Position numbers and translations under genes: made by a program. Below are positions 10,925 through 22,915 of a stretch of DNA of 64,000 nt, piece after piece. Numbering within the stretch: the stretch's first letter is position 1; the number at the start of each line of letters is the position of its first letter. The notes under the pieces were generated by a model. The model saw nothing but the letters and a program-made list of their open reading frames with translations. It did no database searches and had not been told where the DNA came from. This stretch comes from Auanema rhodensis (Eukaryota; Nematoda; Chromadorea; Rhabditida; Rhabditidae), in the NCBI GenBank assembly GCA_964057225.1, contig OZ059900.1, positions 20,785,638 through 20,849,637 of the forward strand, read 5' to 3'.

Positions 10925-13900
10925 ATACAAAAACACAGTATTTCCCATGAGAAATATTTTATTATGCTGGAAAACCAGTTTTTGGAAATTTCGCTGTAAA
11001 CAAGGTTTTGACTTACGATTTCATGTGTTCAAACTCATGCAATGTCAATGAAACCTAGCTCAAAATTGTTCGTACAACGTCTAGTTCCAATTTCACGACA
11101 AAAAAACAAGGGTTAGAAAATTAAGGAAATTAGCATATTCTGAGGGCACGCCCCTTATGGCTAATATTGATTAAATCGATTTTTGTTCATATGAGTCGTC
11201 AAATGCAACGAATTTCAGCGTGTTACATACTAAAATGAAGCATTTTACATGCTGAACACTATAAAAATACAAAAACACAGTATTTCCCATGAGAAATATT
11301 TTATTATGCTGGAAAACCAGTTTTTGGAAATTTCGCTGTAAACAAGGTTTTGACTTACGATTTCATGTGTTCAAACTCATGCAATGTCAATGAAACTTAG
11401 CTCAAAATTGTTCGTACAACGTCTAGTTCCACTTTCACGACAAAAAAACAGGGGTTAGAAAATTAAGGAAATTAGCATATTCTGAGGGCACGCCCCTTAT
11501 GGCTAATATTGATTAAATCGATTTTTGTTCATATGAGTCGTCAAATGCAACGAATTTCAGCGTGTTACATACTAAAATGAAGCATTTTACATGCTGAACA
11601 CTAGAAGAATACAAAAACACAGTATTTCCCATGAGAAATATTTTATTATGCTGGAAAACCAGTTTTTGGAAATTTCGCTGTAAACAAGGTTTTGACTTAC
11701 GATTTCATGTGTTCAAACTCATGCAATGTCAATGAAACCTAGCTCAAAATTGTTCGTACAACGTCTAGTTCCACTTTCACGACAAAAAAACAGGGGTTAG
11801 AAAATTAAGGAAATTAGCATATTCTGAGGGCACGCCCCTTATGGCTAATATTGATTAAATCGATTTTTGTTCATATGAGTCGTCAAATGCAACGAATTTC
11901 AGCGTGTTACATACTAAAATGAAGCATTTTACATGCTGAACACTAGAAGAATACAAAAACACAGTATTTCCCATGAGAAATATTTTATTATGCTGGAAAA
12001 CCAGTTTTTGGAAATTTCGCTGTAAACAAGGTTTTGACTTACGATTTCATGTGTTCAAACTCATGCAATGTCAATGAAACGTAGCTCAAAATTGTTCGTA
12101 CAACGTCTAGTTCCACTTTCACGACAAAAAAACAGGGGTTAGAAAATTAAGGAAATTAGCATATTCTGAGGGCTCGCCTCTTATGGCTAATATTGATTAA
12201 ATCGATTTTTGTTCATATGAGTCGTCAAATGCAACGAATTTCAGCGTGTTACATACTAAAATGAAGCATTTTACATGCTGAACACTAGAAAAATACAAAA
12301 ACACAGTATTTCCCATGAGAAATATTTTATTATGCTGGAAAACCAGTTTTTGGAAATTTCGCTGTAAACAAGGTTTTGACTTACGATTTCATGTGTTCAA
12401 ACTCATGCAATGTCAATGAAACTTAGCTCAAAATTGTTCGTACAACGTCTAGTTCCACTTTCACGACAAAAAAACAGGGGTTAGAAAATTAAGGAAATTA
12501 GCATATTCTGAGGGCACGCCCCTTATGGCTAATATTGATTAAATCGATTTTTGTTCATATGAGTCGTCAAATGCAACGAATTTCAGCGTGTTACATACTA
12601 AAATGAAGCATTCCACATGCTGAACACTAGAAAAATACAAAAACACAGTATTTCCCATGAGAAATATTTTATTATGCTGGAAAACCAGTTTTTGGAAATT
12701 TCGCTGTAAACAAGGTTTTGACTTACGATTTCATGTGTTCAAACTCATGCAATGTCAATGAAACCTAGCTCAAAATTGTTCGTACAACGTCTAGTTCCAC
12801 TTTCACGACAAAAAAACAGGGGTTAGAAAATTAAGGAAATTAGCATATTCTGAGGGCACGCCCCTTATGGCTAATATTGATTAAATCGATTTTTGTTCAT
12901 ATGAGTCGTCAAATGCAACGAATTTCAGCGTGTTACATACTAAAATGAAGCATTTTACATGCTGAACACTAGAAAACTACAAAAACACAGTATTTCCCAT
13001 GAGAAATATTTTATCATGCTGGAAAACCAGTTTTTGGAAATTTCGCTGTAAACAAGGTTTTGACTTACGATTTCATGTGTTCAAACTCATGCAATGTCAA
13101 TGAAACGTAGCTCAAAATTGTTCGTACAACGTCTAGTTCCACTTTCACGACAAAAAAACAGGGGTTAGAAAATTAAGGAAATTAGCATATTCTGAGGGCA
13201 CGCCCCTTATGGCTAATATTGATTAAATCGATTTTTGTTCATATGAGTCGTCAAATGCAACGAATTTCAGCGTGTTACATACTAAAATGAAGCATTTTAC
13301 ATGCTGAACACTAGAAAAATACAAAAACACAGTATTTCCCATGAGAAATATTTTATCATGCTGGAAAACCAGTTTTTGGAAATTTCGCTGTAAACAAGGT
13401 TTTGACTTACGATTTCATGTGTTCAAACTCATGCAATGTCAATGAAACCTAGCTCAAAATTGTTTGTACAACGTCTAGTTCCAATTTCACGACAAAAAAA
13501 CAGGGGTTAGAAAATTAAGGAAATTAGCATATTCTGAGGGCACGCCCCTTATGGCTAATATTGATTAAATCGATTTTTGTTCATATGAGTCGTCAAATGC
13601 AACGAATTTCAGCGTGTTACATACTAAAATGAAGCATTTTACATGCTGAACACTAGAAGAATACAAAAACACAGTATTTCATATGAGAAATATTTTATTA
13701 TGCTGGAAAACCAGTTTTTGGAAATTTCGCTGTAAACAAGGTTTTGACTTACGATTTCATGTGTTCAAACTCATGCAATGTCAATGAAACCTAGCTCAAA
13801 ATTGTTCGTACAACGTCTAGTTCCACTTTCACGACAAAAAAACAGGGGTTAGAAAATTAAGGAAATTAGCATATTCTGAGGGCACGCCCCTTATGGCTAA

Positions 13901-16054
13901 TATTGATTAAATCGATTTTTGTTCATATGAGTCGTCAAATGCAACGAATTTTAGCGTGTTACATACTAAAATGAAGCATTTTACATGCTGAACACTAGAA
14001 AAATACAAAAACACAGTATTTCCCATGAGAAATATTTTATTATGCTGGAAAACCAGTTTTTGGAAATTTCGCTGTAAACAAGGTTTTGACTTACGATTTC
14101 AAGTGTTCAAACTCATGCAATGTCAATGAAACTTAGCTCGAAATTGTTTGTACAACGTCTAGTTCCACTTTCACGACAAAAAAACAGGGGTTAGAAAATT
14201 AAGGAAATTAGCATATTCTGAGGGCACGCCCCTTATGGCTAATATTGATTAAATCGATTTTTGTTCATATGAGTCGTCAAATGCAACGAATTTCAGCGTG
14301 TTACATACTAAAATGAAGCATTTTACATGCTGAACACTAGAAAAATACAAAAACACAGTATTTCTCATGAGAAATATTTTATTATGCTGGAAAACCAGTT
14401 TTTGGAAATTTCGCTGTAAACAAGGTTTTGACTTACGATTTCATGTGTTCAAACTCATGCAATGTCAATGAAACCTAGCTCAAAATTGTTTGTACAACGT
14501 CTAGTTCCACTTTCACGACAAAAAAACAGGGGTTAGAAAATTAAGGAAATTAGCATATTCTGAGGGCACGCCCCTTATGGCTAATATTGATTAAATCGAT
14601 TTTTGTTCATATGAGTCGTCAAATGCAACGAATTTCAGCGTGTTACATACTAAAATGAAGCATTTTACATGCTGAACACTAGAAAAATACAAAAACACAG
14701 TATTTCCCATGAGAAATATTTTATTATGCTGGAAAACGAGTTTTTGGAAATTTCGCTGTAAACAAGGTTTTGACTTACGATTTCATGTGTTCAAACTCAT
14801 GCAATGTCAATGAAACCTAGCTCAAAATTGTTTGTACAACGTCTAGTTCCACTTTCACGACAAAAAAACAAGGGTTAGAAAATTAAGGAAATTAGCATAT
14901 TCTGAGGGCACGCCCCTTATGGCTAATATTGATTAAATCGATTTTTGTTCATATGAGTCGTCAAATGCAACGAATTTCAGCGTGTTACATACTAAAATGA
15001 AGCATTTTATATGCTGAACACTAGAAAAAAACAAAAACACAGTATTTCCCATGAGAAATATTTTATTATGCTGGAAAACCAGTTTTTGGAAATTTCGCTG
15101 TAAACAAGGTTTTGACTTACGATTTCATGTGTTCAAACTCATGCAATGTCAATGAAACCTAGCTCAAAATTGTTCGTACAACGTCTAGTTCCACTTTCAC
15201 GACAAAAAAACAGGGGTTAGAAAATTAAGGAAATTAGCATATTATGAGGGCACGCCCCTTATGGCTAATATTGATTAAATCGATTTTTGTTCATATGAGT
15301 CGTCAAATGCAACGAATTTCAGCGTGTTACATACTAAAATGAAGCATTTTACATGCTGAACACTAGAAAAATACAAAAACACAGTATTTCTCATGAGAAA
15401 TATTTTATTATGCTGGAAAACCAGTTTTTGGAAATTTCGCTGTAAACAAGGTTTTGACTTACGATTTCATGTGTTCAAACTCATGCAATGTCAATGAAAC
15501 CTAGCTCAAAATTGTTCGTACAACGTCTAGTTCCACTTTCACGACAAAAAAACAGGGGTTAGAAAATTAAGGAAATTAGCATATTATGAGGGCACGCCCC
15601 TTATGGCTAATATTGATTAAATCGATTTTTGTTCATATGAGTCGTCAAATGCAACGAATTTCAGCGTGTTACATACTAAAATGAAGCATTTTACATGCTG
15701 AACACTAGAAAAATACAAAAACACAGTATTTCTCATGAGAAATATTTTATTATGCTGGAAAACCAGTTTTTGGAAATTTCGCTGTAAACAAGGTTTTGAC
15801 TTACGATTTCATGTGTTCAAACTCATGCAATGTCAATGAAACCTAGCTCAAAATTGTTTGTACAACGTCTAGTTCCACTTTCACGACAAAAAAACAGGGG
15901 TTAGAAAATTAAGGAAATTAGCATATTCTGAGGGCACGCCCCTTATGGCTAATATTGATTAAATCGATTTTTGTTCATATGAGTCGTCAAATGCAACGAA
16001 TTTCAGCGGTTTACATACTAAAATGAAGCATTTTACATGCTGAACACTAGAAAA

Positions 16055-19000
16055 ATACAAAAACACAGTATTTCCCATGAGAAATATTTTATTATGCTGG
16101 AAAACCAGTTTTTGGAAATTTCGCTGTAAACAAGGTTTTGACTTACGATTTCATGTGTTCAAACTCATGCAATGTCAATGAAACCTAGCTCAAAATTGTT
16201 CGTACAACGTCTAGTTCCACTTTCACGACAAAAAAACAGGGGTTAGAAAATTAAGGAAATTAGCATATTCTGAGGGCACGCCCCTTATGGCTAATATTGA
16301 TTAAATCGATTTTTGTTCATATGAGTCGTCAAATGCAACGAATTTCAGCGTGTTACATACTAAAATGAAGCATTTCACATGCTGAACACTAGAAAAATAC
16401 AAAAACACAGTATTTCCCATGAGAAATATTTTATTATGCTGGAAAACCAGTTTTTGGAAATTTCGCTGTAAACAAGGTTTTGACTTACGATTTCATGTGT
16501 TCAAACTCATGCAATGTCAATGAAACCTAGCTCAAAATTGTTCCTACAACGTCTAGTTCCACTTTCACGACAAAAAAACAGGGGTTAGAAAATTAAGGAA
16601 ATTAGCATATTCTGAGGGCACGCCTCTTATGGCTAATATTGATTAAATCGATTTTTGTTCATATGAGTCGTCAAATGCAACGAATTTCAGCGTGTTACAT
16701 ACTAAAATGAAGCATTTTACATGCTGAACACTATAAAAATACAAAAACACAGTATTTCCCATGAGAAATATTTTATTATGCTGGAAAACCAGTTTTTGGA
16801 AATTTCGCTGTAAACAAGGTTTTGACTTACGATTTCACGTGTTCAAACTCATGCAATGTCAATGAAACCTAGCTGAAAATTGTTCCTACAACGTCTAGTT
16901 CCACTTTCACGACAACAAAACAGGGGTTAGAAAATTAAGGAAATTAGCATATTCTGAGGGCACGCCCCTTATGGCTAATATTGATTAAATCGATTTTTGT
17001 TCATATGAGTCGTCAAATGCAACGAATTTCAGCGTGTTACATACTAAAATGAAGCATTTCACATGCTGAACACTAGAAAAATACAAAAACACAGTATTTC
17101 CCATGAGAAATATTTTATTATGCTGGAAAACCAGTTTTTGGAAATTTCGCTGTAAACAAGGTTTTGACTTATGATTTCATGTGTTCAAACTCCTGCAATG
17201 TCAATGAAACCTAGCTCAAAATTGTTCGTACAACGTCTAGTTCCACTTTCACGACAAAAAACAGGGGTTAGAAAATTAAGGAAATTAGCATAATCTGAGG
17301 GCACGCCCCTTATGGCTAATATTGATTAAATCGATTTTTGTTCATATGAGTCGTCAAATGCAACGAGTTTCAGCGTGTTACATACTAAAATGGAGCATTT
17401 TACATGCTGAACACTAGAAAAAAACAAAAACACAGTATTTCCCATGAGAAATATTTTATTATGCTGGAAAACCAGTTTTTGGAAATTTCGCTGTAAACAA
17501 GGTTTTGACTTACGATTTCATGTGTTCAAACTCATGCAATGTCAATGAAACGTAGCTCAAAATTGTTCGTACAACGTCTAGTTCCACTTTCACGACAAAA
17601 AAACAGGGGTTAGAAAATTAAGGAAATTAGCATATTCTGAGGGCACGCCCCTTATGGCTAATATTGATTAAATCGATTTTTGTTCATATGAGTCGTCAAA
17701 TGCAACGAATTTCAGCGTGTTACATACTAAAATGAAGCATTTTACATGCTGAACACTAGAAAAATACAAAAACACAGTATTTCCCATGAGAAATATTTTA
17801 TCATGCTGGAAAACCAGTTTTTGGAAATTTCGCTGTAAACAAGGTTTTGACTTACGATTTCATGTGTTCAAACTCATGCAATGTCAATGAAACCTAGCTC
17901 AAAATTGTTTGTACAACGTCTAGTTCCACTTTCACGACAAAAAAACAAGGGTTAGAAAATTAAGGAAATTAGCATATTCTGAGGGCACGCCCCTTATGGC
18001 TAATATTGATTAAATCGATTTTTGTTCATATGAGTCGTCAAATGCAACGAATTTCAGCGTGTTACATACTAAAATGAAGCATTTTATATGCTGAACACTA
18101 GAAAAAAACAAAAACACAGTATTTCCCATGAGAAATATTTTATTATGCTGGAAAACCAGTTTTTGGAAATTTCGCTGTAAACAAGGTTTTGACTTACGAT
18201 TTCATGTGTTCAAACTCATGCAATGTCAATGAAACCTAGCTCAAAATTGTTTGTACAACGTCTAGTTCCACTTTCACGACAAAAAAACAAGGGTTAGAAA
18301 ATTAAGGAAATTAGCATATTCTGAGGGCACGCCCCTTATGGCTAATATTGATTAAATCGATTTTTGTTCATATGAGTCGTCAAATGCAACGAATTTCAGC
18401 GTGTTACATACTAAAATGAAGCATTTTATATGCTGAACACTAGAAAAAAACAAACACACAGTATTTCCCATGAGAAATATTTTATTATGCTGGAAAACCA
18501 GTTTTTGGAAATTTCGCTGTAAACAAGGTTTTGACTTACGATTTCATGTGTTCAAACTCATGCAATGTCAATGAAACCTAGCTCAAAATTGTTCGTACAA
18601 CGTCTAGTTCCACTTTCACGACAAAAAAACAGGGGTTAGAAAATTAAGGAAATTAGCATATTATGAGGGCACGCCCCTTATGGCTAATATTGATTAAATC
18701 GATTTTTGTTCATATGAGTCGTCAAATGCAACGAATTTCAGCGTGTTACATACTAAAATGAAGCATTTTACATGCTGAACACTAGAAAAATACAAAAACA
18801 CAGTATTTCTCATGAGAAATATTTTATTATGCTGGAAAACCAGTTTTTGGAAATTTCGCTGTAAACAAGGTTTTGACTTACGATTTCATGTGTTCAAACT
18901 CATGCAATGTCAATGAAACCTAGCTCAAAATTGTTTGTACAACGTCTAGTTCCACTTTCACGACAAAAAAACAGGGGTTAGAAAATTAAGGAAATTAGCA

Positions 19001-20841
19001 TATTCTGAGGGCACGCCCCTTATGGCTAATATTGATTAAATCGATTTTTGTTCATATGAGTCGTCAAATGCAACGAATTTCAGCGTGTTACATACTAAAA
19101 TGAAGTATTTTACATGCTGAACACTAGAAAAATACAAAAACACAGTATTTCCCATGAGAAATATTTTATCATGCTGGAAAACCAGTTTTTGGAAATTTCG
19201 CTGTAAACAAGGTTTTGACTTACGATTTCATGTGTTCAAACTCATGCAATGTCAATGAAACCTAGCTCAAAATTGTTTGTACAACGTCTAGTTCCACTTT
19301 CACGACAAAAAAACAGGGGTTAGAAAATTAAGGAAATTAGCATATTCTGAGGGCACGCCCCTTATGGCTAATATTGATTAAATCGATTTTTGTTCATATG
19401 AGTCGTCAAATGCAACGAATTTCAGCGTGTTACATACTAAAATGAAGCATTTTACATGCTGAACACTAGAAAAATACAAAAACACAGTATTTCCCATGAG
19501 AAATATTTTATTATGCTGGAAAACCAGTTTTTGGAAATTTCGCTGTAAACAAGGTTTTGACTTACGATTTCATGTGTTCAAACTCATGCAATGTCAATGA
19601 AACCTAGCTCAAAATTGTTCGTACAACGTCTAGTTCCACTTTCACGACAAAAAAACAGGGGTTAGAAAATTAAGGAAATTAGCATATTCTGAGGGCACGC
19701 CCCTTATGGCTAATATTGATTAAATCGATTTTTGTTCATATGAGTCGTCAAATGCAACGAATTTCAGCGTGTTACATACTAAAATGAAGCATTTCACATG
19801 CTGAACACTAGAAAAATACAAAAACACAGTATTTCCCATGAGAAATATTTTATTATGCTGGAAAACCAGTTTTTGGAAATTTCGCTGTAAACAAGGTTTT
19901 GACTTACGATTTCATGTGTTCAAACTCATGCAATGTCAATGAAACCTAGCTCAAAATTGTTCCTACAACGTCTAGTTCCACTTTCACGACAAAAAAACAG
20001 GGGTTAGAAAATTAAGGAAATTAGCATATTCTGAGGGCACGCCTCTTATGGCTAATATTGATTAAATCGATTTTTGTTCATATGAGTCGTCAAATGCAAC
20101 GAATTTCAGCGTGTTACATACTAAAATGAAGCATTTTACATGCTGAACACTATAAAAATACAAAAACACAGTATTTCCCATGAGAAATATTTTATTATGC
20201 TGGAAAACCAGTTTTTGGAAATTTCGCTGTAAACAAGGTTTTGACTTACGATTTCATGTGTTCAAACTCATGCAATGTCAATGAAACCTAGCTCAAAATT
20301 GTTCCTACAACGTCTAGTTCCACTTTCACGACAACAAAACAGGGGTTAGAAAATTAAGGAAATTAGCATATTCTGAGGGCACGCCCCTTATGGCTAATAT
20401 TGATTAAATCGATTTTTGTTCATATGAGTCGTCAAATGCAACGAATTTCAGCGTGTTACATACTAAAATGAAGCATTTCACATGCTGAACACTAGAAAAA
20501 TACAAAAACACAGTATTTCCCATGAGAAATATTTTATTATGCTGGAAAACCAGTTTTTGGAAATTTCGCTGTAAACAAGGTTTTGACTTATGATTTCATG
20601 TGTTCAAACTCCTGCAATGTCAATGAAACCTAGCTCAAAATTGTTCGTACAACGTCTAGTTCCACTTTCACGACAAAAAAACAGGGGTTAGAAAATTAAG
20701 GAAATTAGCATATTCTGAGGGCACGCCCCTTATGGCTAATATTGATTAAATCGATTTTTGTTCATATGAGTCGTCAAATGCAATTAATTTCAGCGTGTTA
20801 CATACTAAAATGAAGCATTTTACATGCTGAACACTAAAAAA
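16055..20841 (+). repeat. 10-monomer offset duplication (16055-17421 and 19474-20841)
   Basis: Four consecutive monomers recur at a 3,419-bp offset. They carry in order CATTTCACATG; TTCCTAC with CGCCTCTTATGG; GACAACAAAAC with CATTTCACATG; and ACTTATGATTTC with CTCCTGC. Upstream, the series TTTATATG/AAAAAAAC, ATTATGAGGG and TTTCTCATG (about 14687-16054) recurs loosely at 18106-19131, so the duplicated segment was probably ten monomers with later gains and losses. Confidence 0.8.
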
Positions 20842-21867
20842 ATACAAAAACACAGTATTTCCCATGAGAAATATTTTATTATGCTGGAAAACGAGTTTTT
20901 GGAAATTTCGCTGTAAACAAGGTTTTGACTTACGATTTCATGTGTTCAAACTCATGCAATGTCAATGAAACCTAGCTCAAAATTGTTCCTACAACGTCTA
21001 GTTCCACTTTCACGACAAAAAAAGAGGGGTTAGAAAATTAAGGAAATTAGCATATTCTGAGGGCACGCCCTTTATGGCTAATATTGATTAAATCGATTTT
21101 TGTTCATATGAGTCGTCAAATGCAACGAATTTCAGCGTGTTACATACTAAAATGAAACATTTTACATGCTGAACACTATAAAAATACAAAAACACAGTAT
21201 TTCCCATGAGAAATATTTTATTATGCTGGAAAACCAGTTTTTGGAAATTTCGCTGTAAACAAGGTTTTGACTTACGATTTCATGTGTTCAAACTCATGCA
21301 ATGTCAATGAAACCTAGCTCAAAATTGTTCCTACAACGTCTAGTTCCACTTTCACGACAAAAAAAGAGGGGTTAGAAAATTAAGGAAATTAGCATATTCT
21401 GAGGGCACGCCCTTTATGGCTAATATTGATTAAATCGATTTTTGTTCATATGAGTCGTCAAATGCAACGAATTTCAGCGTGTTACATACTAAAATGAAGC
21501 ATTTTACATGCTGAACACTAAAAAAATACAAAAACACAGTATTTCCCATGAGAAATATTTTATTATGCTGGAAAACGAGTTTTTGGAAATTTCGCTGTAA
21601 ACAAGGTTTTGACTTACGATTTCATGTGTTCAAACTCATGCAATGTCAATGAAACCTAGCTCAAAATTGTTCCTACAACGTCTAGTTCCACTTTCACGAC
21701 AAAAAAAGAGGGGTTAGAAAATTAAGGAAATTAGCATATTCTGAGGGCACGCCCTTTATGGCTAATATTGATTAAATCGATTTTTGTTCATATGAGTCGT
21801 CAAATGCAACGAATTTCAGCGTGTTACATACTTAAATGAAACATTTTACATGCTGAACACTATAAAA
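20842..21867 (+). repeat. Alternating two-monomer (684-bp) cluster
   Basis: The copies at 20842 and 21526 share AACGAG, AGAGGGG, CCCTTTATGG, GAAACATTTT and CTATAAAA. The copy between them (21184) has AACCAG, AGAGGGG, CCCTTTATGG, GAAGCAT and CTAAAAAAAT. This is a small dimer duplication. The same variant set is diagnostic for related monomers in the reverse half (about 23600, 30779 and 48895). Confidence 0.8.
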
Positions 21868-22551
21868 ATACAAAAACACAGTATTTCCCATGAGAAATAT
21901 TTTATTATGCTGGAAAACCAGTTTTTGGAAATTTCGCTGTAAACAAGGTTTTGACTTACGATTTCATGTGTTCAAACTCATGCAATGTCAATAAAACCTA
22001 GCTCAAAATTGTTCGTACAACGTCTAGTTCCACTTTCACGACAAAAAAACAGGGGTTAGAAAATTAAGGAAATTAGCATATTCTGAGGGCACGCCCCTTA
22101 TGGCTAATATTGATTAAATCGATTTTTGTTCATATGAGTCGTCAAATGCAACGAATTTCAGCGTGTTACATACTAAAATGAAGCATTTTACATGCTGAAC
22201 ACTATAAAAATACAAAAACACAGTATTTCCCATGAGAAATATTTTATTATGCTGGAAAACCAGTTTTTGGAAATTTCGCTGTAAACAAGGTTTTGACTTA
22301 CGATTTCATGTGTTCAAACTCATGCAATGTCAATGAAACCTAGCTCAAAATTGTTCCTACAACGTCTAGTTCCACTTTCACGACAACAAAACAGGGGTTA
22401 GAAAATTAAGGAAATTAGCATATTCTGAGGGCACGCCCCTTATGGCTAATATTGATTAAATCGATTTTTGTTCATATGAGTCGTCAAATGCAACGAATTT
22501 CAGCGTGTTACATACTAAAATGAAGCATTTCACATGCTGAACACTAGAAAA

Positions 22552-22600
22552 ATACAAAAACACAGTATTTCCCATGAGAAATATTTTATTATGCTGGAAA
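22552..22600 (+). repeat. Truncated forward monomer at junction (positions 1-49)
   Basis: This is the first 49 bp of a forward monomer, ending in CTGGAAA where a complete copy would continue with ACCAG. With the last 26 bp of the preceding complete monomer it forms the 75-bp loop of the inverted duplication. Confidence 0.95.
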
Positions 22601-22612
22601 TTTCATTTTAGT
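22590..22612. other. Orientation-switch junction of the array
   Basis: Sequence to the left reads forward up to ATGCTGGAAA (22591-22600, monomer position 49). Sequence to the right reads TTTCATTTTAGTATG, the reverse complement of the monomer from about position 316 backwards. No bases are inserted that belong to neither side. The junction core GAAATTTC is self-complementary. The left side stops inside the AAAA loop of the CTGG-AAAA-CCAG hairpin, and the right side starts inside the loop of the AAAATG-CTT-CATTTT hairpin. There are no flanking terminal inverted repeats or transposon sequence. The exact breakpoint is uncertain by a few bases because the A/T runs could belong to either side. Confidence 0.95.
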
Positions 22613-22915
22613 ATGTAACACGCTGAAATTCGTTGCATTTGACGACTCATAGGAACAAAAATCGATTTAATCAATATTAGCCATAAGGGGCGTGCCCTCA
22701 GAATATGCTAATTTCCTTAATTTTCTAACCCCTGTTTTTTGTCGTGAAAGTGGAACTAGACGTTGTAGGAACAATTTTGAGCTAGGTTTCATTGACATTG
22801 CATGAGTTTGAACACATGAAATCGTAAGTCAAAACCTTGTTTACAGCGAAATTTCCAAAAACTGGTTTTCCAGCATAATAAAATATTTCTCATGGGAAAT
22901 ACTGTGTTTTTGTAT
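22601..22915 (-). repeat. Truncated reverse monomer at junction
   Basis: This reversed copy lacks about 26 bp of the monomer's forward 3' end. It has a 6-T run, the GTAGGAAC variant, and a private CATAGGAAC where nearly every other copy has CATATGAAC. In register it pairs with forward positions 22210-22525 of the last complete forward monomer, which shares the TTCCTAC variant but carries ACAACAAAAC instead of a short A-run. Confidence 0.93.

Larger units (their letters stand above)
1..22600 (+). repeat. 342-bp satellite array, forward-oriented half
   Basis: This is a head-to-tail tandem array of an AT-rich satellite. Taking the ATACAAAAACACAG motif as monomer start, copies begin at 1, 343, 685, 1027, 1369, 1711, 2052 and so on to 22210. 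That makes 66 complete monomers followed by a 49-bp fragment. Total length is 21 bp short of 66 x 342, fully explained by 9-bp deletions in the copies at 5813 and 7856, 6-A instead of 7-A runs in the copies at 1711 and 17081, and a missing C in the copy at 2052. Copies typically differ by only a few bases. Every reading frame of the monomer contains stop codons on both strands, so no gene is present. No unique or transposon sequence interrupts the array. The left end is cut by the window. Confidence 0.98.

Noticed and set aside
22590-22612. Simple missing-adapter or fold-back read artefact explaining the palindrome.
   Set aside because: Such artefacts give near-perfect mirror arms. Here the arms match in order but differ at many sites, the switch leaves a 75-bp loop, and the reverse half has its own extensive duplication history. 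Misassembly is still possible and needs spanning reads.
22552-22915. Transposon or foreign insertion at the orientation switch.
   Set aside because: Every base around the junction belongs to the satellite monomer. There is no extra sequence, no terminal inverted repeat of an element and no target-site duplication.
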